Of a stretch of DNA of 64,000 bases, positions 9,752-20,130 are shown piece after piece. How positions within the stretch are numbered: position 1 is the first letter of the stretch; every line of letters starts with the position of its first letter. Source of the DNA: an uncultured Gammaproteobacteria bacterium (GTDB lineage Bacteria; Pseudomonadota; Gammaproteobacteria; Steroidobacterales; UBA11654). The stretch spans positions 1 to 64,000 of the forward strand of contig CACDKD010000005.1 of NCBI GenBank assembly GCA_902553145.1, read 5' to 3'. The translations under genes were made by a program, and so were the position numbers. The notes under the pieces are model-generated. The model did not search any database and was not told the origin of the DNA. It worked only from the letters and a program-made list of their open reading frames with translations.

Positions 9752-11830
9752 TTATCGATTTATCATTGCTTTCAATTTCTCTGTGACATTCTCATCCGAG
9801 AAACCGTAGTGTTTAAATAATTCAGGCGCTGGGGCAGAGGCTCCAAAACCCTCCATTCCTATCACAACTCCTTTGGGTCCGGCATAACCTCTCCAGGCAC
9901 TGGCCATTGATGCTTCAATCACCATAATTTTTTCAAAACCTAAAGGAATGACTGAATTTTTGTATTCATCCGATTGTTGTTCAAAAATCTCAACGCATGG
10001 CATGGAAACTACTCTTATTGACAAGCCTTCAGATTCAAGTTCATTCGATGCATTCATTGCGTATTGAACCTCAGAGCCAGTGGCAATAATGATTGCATCC
10101 GGATTTGAATCCCTATCTCCTCTTAAGACATAACCGCCTTTAAGGATATCGTTCGTAACTTCTTCGGATCGATCGTATTGAGGCAATGATTGTCTCGTCA
10201 GAATCAGTGCCGATGGGCTGTTTCTTTTTTGAACTGCAACTTTCCAAGCAATCGCAGTTTCAAGTGTGTCGCAAGGTCTCCATACATCAAGGCCTGGAAT
10301 CAATCTCAAGCTCGGTACGTGCTCTACGGGCTGATGCGTTGGTCCGTCTTCGCCAAGACCTATTGAGTCATGGGTTAATACATGTATGACGCCCAACTCC
10401 ATCATGGCAGCCATGCGAATGGCATTTCTTGAATAATCGCTGAATGTTAAAAATGTACCCGAATAAGGAATCAATCCCCCATGAAGGTCTATGCCATTCA
10501 TGATTGCGGACATGCCAAACTCTCTCACGCCATAATAAATATAATTTCCGTCGTGATCATTTTTGGTGATTGGTTTTGAAGACTCGTGATAGGTGCAAAC
10601 CGAACCCGTCAAATCAGCTGATCCGCCTATCATATTCGAGCAATCTTCCTTGAGCGCATTGAGAGCTATGAGCGATGATTTTCTTGTGGCAACTACATCG
10701 GCATTTTCTCTTAATTGATTAATCAGTGCATCGAGATTAACCATTTCATTGTTGGTTATGTTTCCGTTGATGCAATTCAAGAATTCATCTGCCAGCTCTG
10801 GGTTCTGGGATTTATACTCTTCAAATCTTTGATTCCAATCATTTTCTTCCAATTGTCCTTTTTCTTTGCAATCCCAGGCATTCTTGATTTCGTCAGGAAC
10901 GATAAAAGGACCGTGCTCCCAACCCAATGATTCTCTGAGATTTGAAATTTCATCATCCCCAAGGGGAGCTCCGTGTGTATCGGCAGTTCCTGCTTTGTTC
11001 GGAGATCCATAACCAATGACTGTCTTGCAATCAATCAGTGAAGGTTGATTGGACGCTTTGGCTTCAGAAATTGCTTTTGAGATGGCTTCGGCATCGTGGC
11101 CATCAACATTCTCAATGACATGCCAACCGTATGACTTGAATCGAGCACACACATCCTCGTCAAACCAACCGTCTACCTCTCCATCAATTGAAATACCGTT
11201 GTCATCATAAACGCAAATTAATTTGCTTAAATTGAGTGTTCCAGCGAGTGAGCAAGCTTCGTGAGAAATGCCCTCCATTAAACATCCGTCACCGAGAAAG
11301 ACATAAGTATAATGATCAACAATGGAATGGCCGTCTCTATTAAATCTTGATGCCAAAATGCTCTCAGCCAGAGCCATGCCAACCGCATTTGTTATCCCTT
11401 GCCCAAGAGGCCCTGTTGTGGTTTCAATCCCAAGATCTGGATCAAGTTCTGGATGGCCAGCAGTGTGTGATCCAAATTGTCTAAACTTTTTTATATCCTC
11501 AATGCTCAATGGATAACCGGTCAGGTGCAAAAGCGAATAAAGCAACATTGAACCGTGACCATTTGAAAGTACAAATCGATCGCGATCTGCCCATTTTGGA
11601 TTTGAAGGATTGTGTCTTAAGTGATCATTCCAAAGCACTTCAGCAATGTCTGCCATCCCCATTGGCATGCCTGGATGTCCAGAATTTGCAGCTTGAACAG
11701 CATCTGCCGACAAAACTCTTATGCAATCTGCTAATTTTTTCTTCTCGATAGTGATAGTGGGATTGCTTTGAAAATATTCTCTAATTTGTTGTTGATTTTC
11801 TTGTTTACCGAAACAAGTATTATTGTCCAT
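9752..11830 (-). CDS. tkt: Transketolase
   Basis: [29 protein letters not shown]-binding GDGCLMEG...N motif, [23 protein letters not shown]. Confidence 0.97.
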   Translation of the reverse strand: MDNNTCFGKQENQQQIREYFQSNPTITIEKKKLADCIRVLSADAVQAANSGHPGMPMGMADIAEVLWNDHLRHNPSNPKWADRDRFVLSNGHGSMLLYSLLHLTGYPLSIEDIKKFRQFGSHTAGHPELDPDLGIETTTGPLGQGITNAVGMALAESILASRFNRDGHSIVDHYTYVFLGDGCLMEGISHEACSLAGTLNLSKLICVYDDNGISIDGEVDGWFDEDVCARFKSYGWHVIENVDGHDAEAISKAISEAKASNQPSLIDCKTVIGYGSPNKAGTADTHGAPLGDDEISNLRESLGWEHGPFIVPDEIKNAWDCKEKGQLEENDWNQRFEEYKSQNPELADEFLNCINGNITNNEMVNLDALINQLRENADVVATRKSSLIALNALKEDCSNMIGGSADLTGSVCTYHESSKPITKNDHDGNYIYYGVREFGMSAIMNGIDLHGGLIPYSGTFLTFSDYSRNAIRMAAMMELGVIHVLTHDSIGLGEDGPTHQPVEHVPSLRLIPGLDVWRPCDTLETAIAWKVAVQKRNSPSALILTRQSLPQYDRSEEVTNDILKGGYVLRGDRDSNPDAIIIATGSEVQYAMNASNELESEGLSIRVVSMPCVEIFEQQSDEYKNSVIPLGFEKIMVIEASMASAWRGYAGPKGVVIGMEGFGASAPAPELFKHYGFSDENVTEKLKAMINR

Positions 11831-11920
11831 GAGGAATCATGAAGTGGCAACTAGTTTTCTTTCAATCTATTAAAATTCATCATATGCATATATAATTCCC
11901 GCGATATTGGAGACTTTTTA

Positions 11921-13084
11921 ATGACAAATAAAACATATTTAATGACATCTGAGTCGGTTGGAGAAGGCCATCCTGATAAGATGGCAGATCAGATCTCAGA
12001 CGCAATACTAGATGCAATTCTCGCCCAAGACAAAGGCTGCAGAGTTGCTGTGGAAACGCTCGTCAAAACTGGATTGGTTGTTCTGGGTGGCGAAATAACA
12101 ACCACTGCTGATGTGGATTATGAGGCAATCGCCAGGCGAACCATTAAAAGAATCGGTTATGACAAAGAAGAGTTAGGGTTTGATGATCAATCCTGTGAGG
12201 TTTTAGTAGCGATAAGCAAGCAATCTCGGGATATCGCGATGGGCGTGGATCGCGCTGATGAGAAAGAACAAGGCGCAGGAGATCAGGGTTTAATGTTTGG
12301 TTATGCGACCAATGAAACGAAACAATTGATGCCAGCAACCATTCAATTGTCGCATCAATTGGTAAAAAGACACGCCGATGTCAGAAGGAGCGGTGAACTC
12401 AGCTGGCTAAGGCCGGATGCAAAAAGTCAGGTAACAATATTATTCGATGACGGTAAACCGAAATCAATCGATACTGTGGTTCTATCGACACAACATGACG
12501 AGGATGTCTCAATGAGTGATATTCAAGCTGGTGTATTGGAACACATCATTAAGCCAATACTTCCTGAAGAACTTTTGACTGAAACCACCCAATACCTCAT
12601 CAATCCAACTGGAAATTTTATTATTGGCGGTCCCGTAGGAGACTGCGGACTGACCGGTAGAAAAATAATTGTGGATACTTATGGCGGTATGGCGAGACAC
12701 GGTGGTGGTGCATTTTCCGGAAAGGATCCATCAAAAGTTGACCGATCAGCTGCATATGCTGCCAGGTATGTGGCCAAAAATATTGTTGCGGCTGGATTAG
12801 CCGATAGGTGTGAAATCCAGGTCTCTTATGCAATAGGTGTGGCAAAACCAACTTCAGTCAGAGTAAAAACATTCGGCACAGAGAAAGTTTCTGAAGAGAA
12901 AATTGTGCACTTAGTGAATGAAAATTTTGATCTTACTCCATATGGAATCATGAATATGCTTGATCTACTACAGCCGATCTATGAAAAGTCAGCTGCATAT
13001 GGTCACTTTGGAAGGGAAGATGAAGCATTTCCATGGGAAAAAACTGACCGATCTGACGCATTAAAAGATCAATCTGGGTTGTAA
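11921..13084 (+). CDS. metK: S-adenosylmethionine synthetase
   Basis: [55 protein letters not shown]. Confidence 0.98.
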   Translation: MTNKTYLMTSESVGEGHPDKMADQISDAILDAILAQDKGCRVAVETLVKTGLVVLGGEITTTADVDYEAIARRTIKRIGYDKEELGFDDQSCEVLVAISKQSRDIAMGVDRADEKEQGAGDQGLMFGYATNETKQLMPATIQLSHQLVKRHADVRRSGELSWLRPDAKSQVTILFDDGKPKSIDTVVLSTQHDEDVSMSDIQAGVLEHIIKPILPEELLTETTQYLINPTGNFIIGGPVGDCGLTGRKIIVDTYGGMARHGGGAFSGKDPSKVDRSAAYAARYVAKNIVAAGLADRCEIQVSYAIGVAKPTSVRVKTFGTEKVSEEKIVHLVNENFDLTPYGIMNMLDLLQPIYEKSAAYGHFGREDEAFPWEKTDRSDALKDQSGL

Positions 13085-13129
13085 TTAGACGCGAATGATA
13101 ATTAACTATTTTATTTAAGGGAAAATATT

Positions 13130-14452
13130 ATGGCTGAAACAGCAAAAGAAAATAAAATTGATTTGATGGATGACTTCAAAGTGGCGGACATTTCTCTGGC
13201 CGAATGGGGCGAGAAGGAAATTAAGATCGCAGAAACTGAAATGCCTGGATTGATGAGTATCAGAGAGGAATTTGGTGCAGAGAAGCCATTGAAGGGTGCT
13301 AGGATTGCCGGATGTTTACACATGACAATTCAAACAGCAGTATTGATTGAAACCCTCATTGAACTTGGTGCCGATATTCGGTGGTCTTCTTGCAATATTT
13401 TTTCGACGCAAGACCATGCCGCAGCTGCGCTTGCTGCAAAAGGTATTCCTATCTTCGCATGGAAAGATGAGAGTGAAGAAGAATACTGGTGGTGTGTTGA
13501 GCAAACAATCAAAGGACCAAATGGTTGGACGCCAAACCTTATACTTGACGATGGGGGTGATTTAACAGGCCTCATGCACGACAAGTATCCTGAGTTAATG
13601 AAAGATATAATCGGTGTTTCGGAAGAAACCACAACCGGCGTTCTTCGTCTTTATAACATGGAAAAAGATGGAACGCTCATGTGTCCAGCGATTAATGTAA
13701 ACGATTCTGTCACAAAATCGAAATTCGATAACCTGTATGGATGTCGTGAATCACTCGTGGATGGAATCAAAAGAGCAACCGATGTCATGGTTGCCGGAAA
13801 AATAGCAATTGTTGCCGGATATGGAGATGTTGGAAAAGGTTCAGCACAAAGTCTCAGGGGGCTTGGTGCCACTGTATGGATTACTGAAATTGATCCAATA
13901 TGCGCCCTGCAAGCCGCAATGGAAGGATACCGAGTTGTAACCATGGACGATGCTTGCTCAAAAGCAGACATCTTCGTAACAGCTACTGGAAATTACAATG
14001 TAATCGACAAGCATCATTTAGAGCAGATGAAGGATCAAGCAATCGTTTGTAATATTGGTCACTTCGACAATGAGATTAATGTTGAGTCAATGAAGGACCT
14101 TGAGTGGATCAATATCAAGCCCCAAGTTGACCATATTGTCTTTCCGGATGGGAAAAGAATTATCCTGCTTGCTGAAGGTCGCTTGGTTAATTTAGGGTGT
14201 GGCACGGGTCATCCAAGTTTTGTCATGTCTAATTCATTCTGCAATCAGACTCTTGCTCAAATTGAACTATTCAAAAACAGCTCGAATTACGATAAACAGG
14301 TCTATGTCCTTCCAAAATCACTTGATGAAAAAGTTGCAAAACTTCATCTGGACAAGATCGGAGCTAAATTAACAAAACTGACCACTGAACAGGCGGAATA
14401 TATTGGTGTTAAAGAGTCAGGACCCTACAAACCTGAACATTACCGATACTGA
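13130..14452 (+). CDS. ahcY: Adenosylhomocysteinase
   Basis: [48 protein letters not shown]-terminal PYKPEHYRY. Confidence 0.98.
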   Translation: MAETAKENKIDLMDDFKVADISLAEWGEKEIKIAETEMPGLMSIREEFGAEKPLKGARIAGCLHMTIQTAVLIETLIELGADIRWSSCNIFSTQDHAAAALAAKGIPIFAWKDESEEEYWWCVEQTIKGPNGWTPNLILDDGGDLTGLMHDKYPELMKDIIGVSEETTTGVLRLYNMEKDGTLMCPAINVNDSVTKSKFDNLYGCRESLVDGIKRATDVMVAGKIAIVAGYGDVGKGSAQSLRGLGATVWITEIDPICALQAAMEGYRVVTMDDACSKADIFVTATGNYNVIDKHHLEQMKDQAIVCNIGHFDNEINVESMKDLEWINIKPQVDHIVFPDGKRIILLAEGRLVNLGCGTGHPSFVMSNSFCNQTLAQIELFKNSSNYDKQVYVLPKSLDEKVAKLHLDKIGAKLTKLTTEQAEYIGVKESGPYKPEHYRY

Positions 14453-14453
14453 T

Positions 14454-15047
14454 TTATTGTTGTGATGACTCTCTGATCATCTTAATTAGAGGCTCAAGAA
14501 AATTGAGCCTGATTATTGGGTCATCAATTTCTAAACACTTTTGCTTATCCTCTATTCGAAGCGGAAGGATTTCAGCAAACCTATAGCTTATCCAGGATGC
14601 GCTATCAAATCTCTTTTCATCATCGTCGTATATATTGACATCGTCTAAAATTGCCTGAAGCAATTCAACCAAGTGAGTGAATTCTTTTAAAGGCTTATAA
14701 TCGCCCTCTTTTTCTATGCGCTCAATGCTTCCAATATTCAGCCCATCTTCCTGTTTATTAAGTTCTTTGAGACGAAATTTTTGTGTCCCGAGGGTGGTTA
14801 TTCCTAAAAGCCCATCTCCACCCTGATCCCAATCAATAATTTTTGCGAGCGTTCCGGTATCATAGGTTTCAAACATTTTTGGATCCGTGCTTTCTCGACT
14901 TAAGATGATGCCAAACTCACTATCTTCACGCATGGATCTGCTCACCATGTCAATATATCTGGGCTCAAAAATTCTGAGTGGCAGCTTTGAATCTGGGAAT
15001 AATATAGTCCTCAGGGGGAATATTGGTAGATCTTCTCTATCGCTCAT
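14454..15047 (-). CDS. LON peptidase substrate-binding domain-containing protein
   Basis: LPIFPLRTILFPDSKLPLRIFEPRYIDMVSRSM, a classic LonN (YcfB/cereblon-like) N-terminal domain; 197 aa with no ATPase domain. Confidence 0.85.
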   Translation of the reverse strand: MSDREDLPIFPLRTILFPDSKLPLRIFEPRYIDMVSRSMREDSEFGIILSRESTDPKMFETYDTGTLAKIIDWDQGGDGLLGITTLGTQKFRLKELNKQEDGLNIGSIERIEKEGDYKPLKEFTHLVELLQAILDDVNIYDDDEKRFDSASWISYRFAEILPLRIEDKQKCLEIDDPIIRLNFLEPLIKMIRESSQQ

Positions 15048-16392
15048 ATTCTTTTAGCCCCATTTCTAATGTCTCTACGAAGGGAATGGAACTCTTGTTG
15101 GTCATAATTAAGAAATTATATTCATCCGTATCAAGCGATTCTAAGTTATTAATGAGCTCTTCATTGGATTTCACTATATTGACGCTCTCTGAGGATTTGA
15201 ATGCATCCTCAATGTCCCATTCGAAATCGTCATTAAAAAGAATAAAAACGCAGTCAGCTCCAGAAAGTGAATTCACAACTTCGTCCTTTAATGTGCCTTG
15301 TCTCATTGTGTTTGAAGCCAATTCAGCCAATACGCATAATTTTTTATTTGGATCCCTTTCCTTTACTGCATCGATGCCAAACTTGATTGAAGTTGGATGA
15401 TGAGCAAAATCATCAAAAACAAGGTGATTTTCAAACTGTTGTAGATGCTGAAGCCTTCTTTTCACTCCATCAAATTGGTTAATGGCTTCAAAAATCCTTT
15501 CTCTATCAAAACCCAAAGATCTCAATGCTGAAAAAGCTGAAACAATATTCATTAGGTTGTGTTTGCCAAATAATTTGGGCTTCATGGTCCCTTCTATTGC
15601 ATCGCATTCTTTGATCATAAAGTGATCATCTTTAATTATCATTGTATAGTCAGCTTCCTTGTTAAAGCCGAATGATTTGGTGGATGACCAATTTCCCATG
15701 CTAAGCAAGTCTTTAATATTTTCATCGCCAAAGGGAACTCGAACTTTTGTTTGTGATGGAAGAGATCTAATTAATTGATGGAAGTGCCATTTGATTTGAT
15801 CCAAATCTTTAAAAATATCTGCGTGATCAAATTCAAGATTATTTATTACCAATGTCTCAGCTGGGTAGTGTATGAATTTGGATCGCTTATCAAAAAAAGC
15901 TGTGTCGTACTCATCCGCTTCAATCACAAAATATGGAGAGCTTCCCAATGCCGCCGATGCTTCAAAGTTAATCGGAACTCCCCCTATAAGATATCCAGGA
16001 TCTTCGCCCATATATTTTAATGCCGATGCGATGATGCTTGAGGTGGTTGTCTTACCATGGGTTCCAGCGACAGAAATCACTTTTCTGTCAGAGAGTATGT
16101 TTTTTCCCAGCCATTCAGGCCCAGAAGTATAGGCAAAACCTTTGTCAAGAATGTGTTCAATGATCTCCATATCTCTCGACATAACGTTACCGATGACAAT
16201 TAGATCAGGCTCTATATTCAGCTGATCAATATCATAGTTTGGAATGATATCAATGCCCATTTCATCGAGTTGATCACTAATGGGTGGGTAGCAATTAATG
16301 TCTGAGCCTGTAACCTCATGTCCAGATTCTCTCGCTAAAAGCGCAAGACTGCCCATGAATGTTCCGCAAATGCCTAAAATGTGAATATGCAT
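15037..16392 (-). CDS. mpl: UDP-N-acetylmuramate:L-alanyl-gamma-D-glutamyl-meso-diaminopimelate ligase
   Basis: MHIHILGICGTFMGSLALLARESGHEVTGSD, SVAGTHGKTTTSSI, DDFAHHPTSIKFGIDA. Confidence 0.95.
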   Translation of the reverse strand: MHIHILGICGTFMGSLALLARESGHEVTGSDINCYPPISDQLDEMGIDIIPNYDIDQLNIEPDLIVIGNVMSRDMEIIEHILDKGFAYTSGPEWLGKNILSDRKVISVAGTHGKTTTSSIIASALKYMGEDPGYLIGGVPINFEASAALGSSPYFVIEADEYDTAFFDKRSKFIHYPAETLVINNLEFDHADIFKDLDQIKWHFHQLIRSLPSQTKVRVPFGDENIKDLLSMGNWSSTKSFGFNKEADYTMIIKDDHFMIKECDAIEGTMKPKLFGKHNLMNIVSAFSALRSLGFDRERIFEAINQFDGVKRRLQHLQQFENHLVFDDFAHHPTSIKFGIDAVKERDPNKKLCVLAELASNTMRQGTLKDEVVNSLSGADCVFILFNDDFEWDIEDAFKSSESVNIVKSNEELINNLESLDTDEYNFLIMTNKSSIPFVETLEMGLKEYER

Positions 16393-16401
16393 GATTCTAA
16401 A

Positions 16402-16962
16402 TTATTCACCAAGAAATGAAGAATGTACTAAGAAATTGATCATCATGTATAAAAGTGCAACAGCAACACCAGAAATTGGAGGAGAAGAAGCACTAGATTT
16501 ATCTTTTACCATTGACCTTGAAAAGATATGTCCCATTACCATTATCGACCATATAGCGATCATAAAGAATAATAAAGGCAGCCAAATTGGAAGATCGCCT
16601 GATTCAACTAGATCGCTATCATTCAAAATATCAGCAAATCGAATGATTAAAGGGCTGGCGATAATATTAAACATTGCACCAGTCCCGAATAAAGCAATCA
16701 GTGTTCGAGTATAATTATCTTGCGAACTAAATATTTGAGTCAATACTCTTAAAAATACAATCATCAAAATAGCATCAACAAAGAAAGATCGAATAAAAAC
16801 AACAGGTGTTTCTGATACTGTAAAACCAGAAACTGACTGACTTAGGAAGTAAAATAAAAATACGACAAATAAAAGAAACATCGAGTTTGGCAATGCCATT
16901 TGATCGGATTTTCTCAACAGAATATTCCAAAGAACTTTTATTAACTCAACCATGACAGACAA
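16402..16962 (-). CDS. Hypothetical multi-pass membrane protein (Yip1-like)
   Basis: 186 aa with several hydrophobic helices (SMFLLFVVFLFYFLSQSVSG, WLPLLFFMIAIWSIMVMGHIF); downstream of no other gene and directly upstream of mpl. Confidence 0.6.
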   Translation of the reverse strand: MSVMVELIKVLWNILLRKSDQMALPNSMFLLFVVFLFYFLSQSVSGFTVSETPVVFIRSFFVDAILMIVFLRVLTQIFSSQDNYTRTLIALFGTGAMFNIIASPLIIRFADILNDSDLVESGDLPIWLPLLFFMIAIWSIMVMGHIFSRSMVKDKSSASSPPISGVAVALLYMMINFLVHSSFLGE

Positions 16963-17011
16963 TTCTATTATAATTTTGTCTTCAGAATAAATTAAATAAA
17001 CAAGAATTAAG

Positions 17012-18094
17012 TTGTACCTAATTGAAGAACAAGAGAGCCTTGATCATTTTCTAAATGACATCAAGAATGAGGAATGCATTGCAGTCGATACCGAATTCAC
17101 CAGAGTAAATACATACTATCCAAAATTATGCTTGCTACAGATTGCAACTCCTTCTTTAATTGCGTGCATTGATTGCCTAAGTGAAATTAATCTGAATGGT
17201 TTATGGGAAATCATTTTTGATAAAAAGATTGAAAAAGTTATGCACTCCTGTTCTCAAGACATAGAAATATTTTTTTTAAATAATGGGGGCATTCCTGAAA
17301 ATATATTTGATACTCAAATTGCAGCTGCTTTTATTGGTTATTCATCACAAGTTGGTTTTAAAGAGCTCTTAGAGCAGGAGCTAAGTGTAAAAATAGATAA
17401 ATCCCAGACAAGAAGTGATTGGAGTAAGCGACCACTTGCAAAAGAACAATTAGAATATGCCTTTGATGATGTTGAAGATCTAATTGAGCTGGCGGATTCA
17501 ATCAAAGAGAAGCTAATCTCGCTGAATCGGAATGAGTGGGTTTTTGAAGAATGTTATAATCTAATCCATATGAAAATGGGGCTGATGGACACATCAGAAA
17601 TCTGGAAAAAGACCAAAGGAATCAGAAAATTAAGAAAAACTCAACTTCATCAAGCCATCTTGGTTTCAAAATGGAGAGAAGAAAAAGCAGCAAAGAAAGA
17701 CATTCCAAGAAAATGGTTGATCGATGATCATGAAATTATATCCATCTCTAAAAATGAAAACCTATCAAAAGATACAATAAAACAAATGATTTCAAGCAAA
17801 AGAATCTCTGAGAATGAAATTACTGAGCTACATCATCTCTTGAGAGACACAAAAGAAGATTTCTCTGAACTAAATGAAAGAAGCAAGAAAAAGAAAATCA
17901 AAGATGATGATCTCAAAGCTGTCAGCATTTATCTCGAATCTAAGTCAGCAGAGCTTGAAATAAACAAGGATATTCTTGCTTCAAAAAAAGATATGATCAA
18001 ATTTATAGCAGAGAGAAAAGGTAAGCTGAGCAGAGGGTGGAGAGAGAAGCTGATGAGAGATGATTTGGAAAAAGTACTTAATGAATCACTATAA
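17012..18094 (+). CDS. rnd: Ribonuclease D
   Basis: CIAVDTEFTRVNTYYPKLCLLQIAT (DEDD exonuclease), QDIEIFF, QLEYAFDDVEDLIELAD, HRDC-like C-terminus. TTG start. Confidence 0.92.
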   Translation: MYLIEEQESLDHFLNDIKNEECIAVDTEFTRVNTYYPKLCLLQIATPSLIACIDCLSEINLNGLWEIIFDKKIEKVMHSCSQDIEIFFLNNGGIPENIFDTQIAAAFIGYSSQVGFKELLEQELSVKIDKSQTRSDWSKRPLAKEQLEYAFDDVEDLIELADSIKEKLISLNRNEWVFEECYNLIHMKMGLMDTSEIWKKTKGIRKLRKTQLHQAILVSKWREEKAAKKDIPRKWLIDDHEIISISKNENLSKDTIKQMISSKRISENEITELHHLLRDTKEDFSELNERSKKKKIKDDDLKAVSIYLESKSAELEINKDILASKKDMIKFIAERKGKLSRGWREKLMRDDLEKVLNESL

Positions 18095-18757
18095 TTCCAT
18101 CAATTTTTTTAGCCTTCCATAAACATCGTTAACAGACCCATGGCCATCAATCGTTTCAAGAAGCCCTGCTGATTTATAATAATCAATCATGGGTTCTGTC
18201 TGTTGACCATAAACCTCTATTCTTTTAGTAATTGACTGCTCATTGTCATCTTCCCGCTGGAGCAACTCCCCTCCTTTAGAGAGGCATTCATCGATCTCGG
18301 TTTCAGATGAAAAATAAATATTTAATGTCTTTCCTGTAAGCGAACAAGTTCTTCTGCCGGACAGTCTCTTAATTAGAATCTCGCTTGGAACGTCAATCAA
18401 TATAGTGTAATCCAATGGTTTGTTTAGGTTTGAAAGTAAATCATCCAATGATTTTGCCTGTGAAATATTTCTCGGATAACCATCCAAGAGAAAACTATTC
18501 TCACCGATTTTGGATAATTCATACTTAATTAAATCTAAAACAATGCCGTCAGAAACAAGCAACCCCTCAGACATGATTTTTTGAACTTCCTGGCCAAGCT
18601 CAGAACCTGATTCAATGGCTTCTCTGAGCAACACACCCGTTGAAATTTGGCGACAATTATACTCATCCATGAGTTTTTCAGCTTGCGTTCCTTTTCCAGA
18701 ACCGGGAGCGCCCATTAAAATTAGCCTCATAAAAATCCCTCTTTTAGATAGTTTCAC
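18089..18757 (-). CDS. adk: Adenylate kinase
   Basis: MRLILMGAPGSGKGTQAEKLMDEY, ISTGVLLREAIESGSELG, LLDGYPRNISQA. Probable start at the internal MRLILM. Confidence 0.95.
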   Translation of the reverse strand: MKLSKRGIFMRLILMGAPGSGKGTQAEKLMDEYNCRQISTGVLLREAIESGSELGQEVQKIMSEGLLVSDGIVLDLIKYELSKIGENSFLLDGYPRNISQAKSLDDLLSNLNKPLDYTILIDVPSEILIKRLSGRRTCSLTGKTLNIYFSSETEIDECLSKGGELLQREDDNEQSITKRIEVYGQQTEPMIDYYKSAGLLETIDGHGSVNDVYGRLKKLMEL

Positions 18758-18803
18758 TATTAAAACATTGGATGACTAGCTATCATATTCAAAATTCTTA
18801 AAT

Positions 18804-20078
18804 TTGGAAGGGATTATGACACCGAAAAATGCTTTTTATGCCCAATCAGGAGGGGTAACTTCAGTCATCAATGCAAGCGCTGCTGGCGTGATTGAAACAG
18901 CAAGAAAATATCCCAAAAAAATAGGTAAAGTCTTTGCTGGAAAAAATGGAATCCTAGGAGCTCTTGAAGAAAATTTATTTGATACAAGCTATGAATCAGC
19001 TAAACAGATTGATCTTCTGAAATACACTCCTGGCGGAGCATTCGGCTCTGCTAGATATAAGCTTAAAGGCATAAAAGAAAACAGAAGAGAGTATGAGCGG
19101 TTGATTGAGGTCTTTAAGGCACATAATATTGGTTATTTTTTCTACAATGGCGGTGGAGACTCAATGGATACTGCTCACAAAGTATCGCAGATTGGAACAA
19201 AGATGAATTTCCCTATTACATCAATAGGTATCCCAAAAACTGTAGATAACGACCTGCCCATTACTGATACATGTCCTGGTTTTGGCTCAGTTGCCAAGTA
19301 CATTGCAGTCTCAACAAATGAGGCTAGTTTAGATGTCCTATCAATGGCTGAAACATCAACGAAAGTTTTTATATTAGAAGTTATGGGAAGACACGCTGGA
19401 TGGATAGCAGCAGCATCCGGGCTGATTTCTAAAAAAAGAAATGATCCGCCTCATATAATTCTTTTTCCAGAAGTTCCGTTTAATAAGAAAGACTTTCTTA
19501 AAAATGTCGATAAATCAGTAAAACAAAATGGCTATTGCGTGATTGTTGCAAGCGAGGGAACGAGATACAAAAATAGTAAATTTCTTGCCGATACTGGAAG
19601 CAAAGATTCTTTTGGTCACAAACAGCTTGGTGGAGTGGCTCCTGTTCTTGCAGAGATGATCAAAAGCTCACTTGGGTATAAATATCATTATGCGATTGCA
19701 GATTATCTCCAAAGATCAGCAAGGCATTTAGCTTCTGAAGTTGACCTCAAACAGTCTTATGCGGTTGGTCAAGCCGCCGTTAAATCAGCAATAAATGGTG
19801 AAAAATCAAAAATGATGACAATTGTCAGGAAATCAAATAAGCCCTATAAGTGGTCGATTCAGTCTACCGATTTATCGAATGTTGCGAATAACGAAAAAAT
19901 GATGCCTAGGAAATTTATTACCCCAAATGGTTATGGAATTACAAAAGCATGCAAGGAATACATGGGTCCATTAATCAAAGGAGAGGCTTATCCGCCATAC
20001 AAGGAAGGCTTACCAGTATTTTGTGAACTTAAAAATAAACTTGTTCCAAAGAGGCTAAAATCAAAATTTATGGTATGA
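18804..20078 (+). CDS. pfp: 6-phosphofructokinase, PPi-dependent type (diphosphate-fructose-6-phosphate 1-phosphotransferase)
   Basis: YNGGGDSMDTA places Asp where ATP-PFKs carry Gly (GGDGS), and GIPKTVDNDL carries Lys where ATP-PFKs carry Gly (GTIDND). Both are PPi-type signatures. Confidence 0.88.
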   Translation: MEGIMTPKNAFYAQSGGVTSVINASAAGVIETARKYPKKIGKVFAGKNGILGALEENLFDTSYESAKQIDLLKYTPGGAFGSARYKLKGIKENRREYERLIEVFKAHNIGYFFYNGGGDSMDTAHKVSQIGTKMNFPITSIGIPKTVDNDLPITDTCPGFGSVAKYIAVSTNEASLDVLSMAETSTKVFILEVMGRHAGWIAAASGLISKKRNDPPHIILFPEVPFNKKDFLKNVDKSVKQNGYCVIVASEGTRYKNSKFLADTGSKDSFGHKQLGGVAPVLAEMIKSSLGYKYHYAIADYLQRSARHLASEVDLKQSYAVGQAAVKSAINGEKSKMMTIVRKSNKPYKWSIQSTDLSNVANNEKMMPRKFITPNGYGITKACKEYMGPLIKGEAYPPYKEGLPVFCELKNKLVPKRLKSKFMV

Positions 20079-20130
20079 TCCAGAAAATTTTTAACAAACT
20101 TCTAAAAAACACATAAATGAGGAGTACACG

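Noticed and set aside
13085-13129. SAH or SAM riboswitch before ahcY/metK
   Set aside because: Intergenic spaces are short (45 bp before ahcY, 90 bp before metK) and show no conserved riboswitch core.
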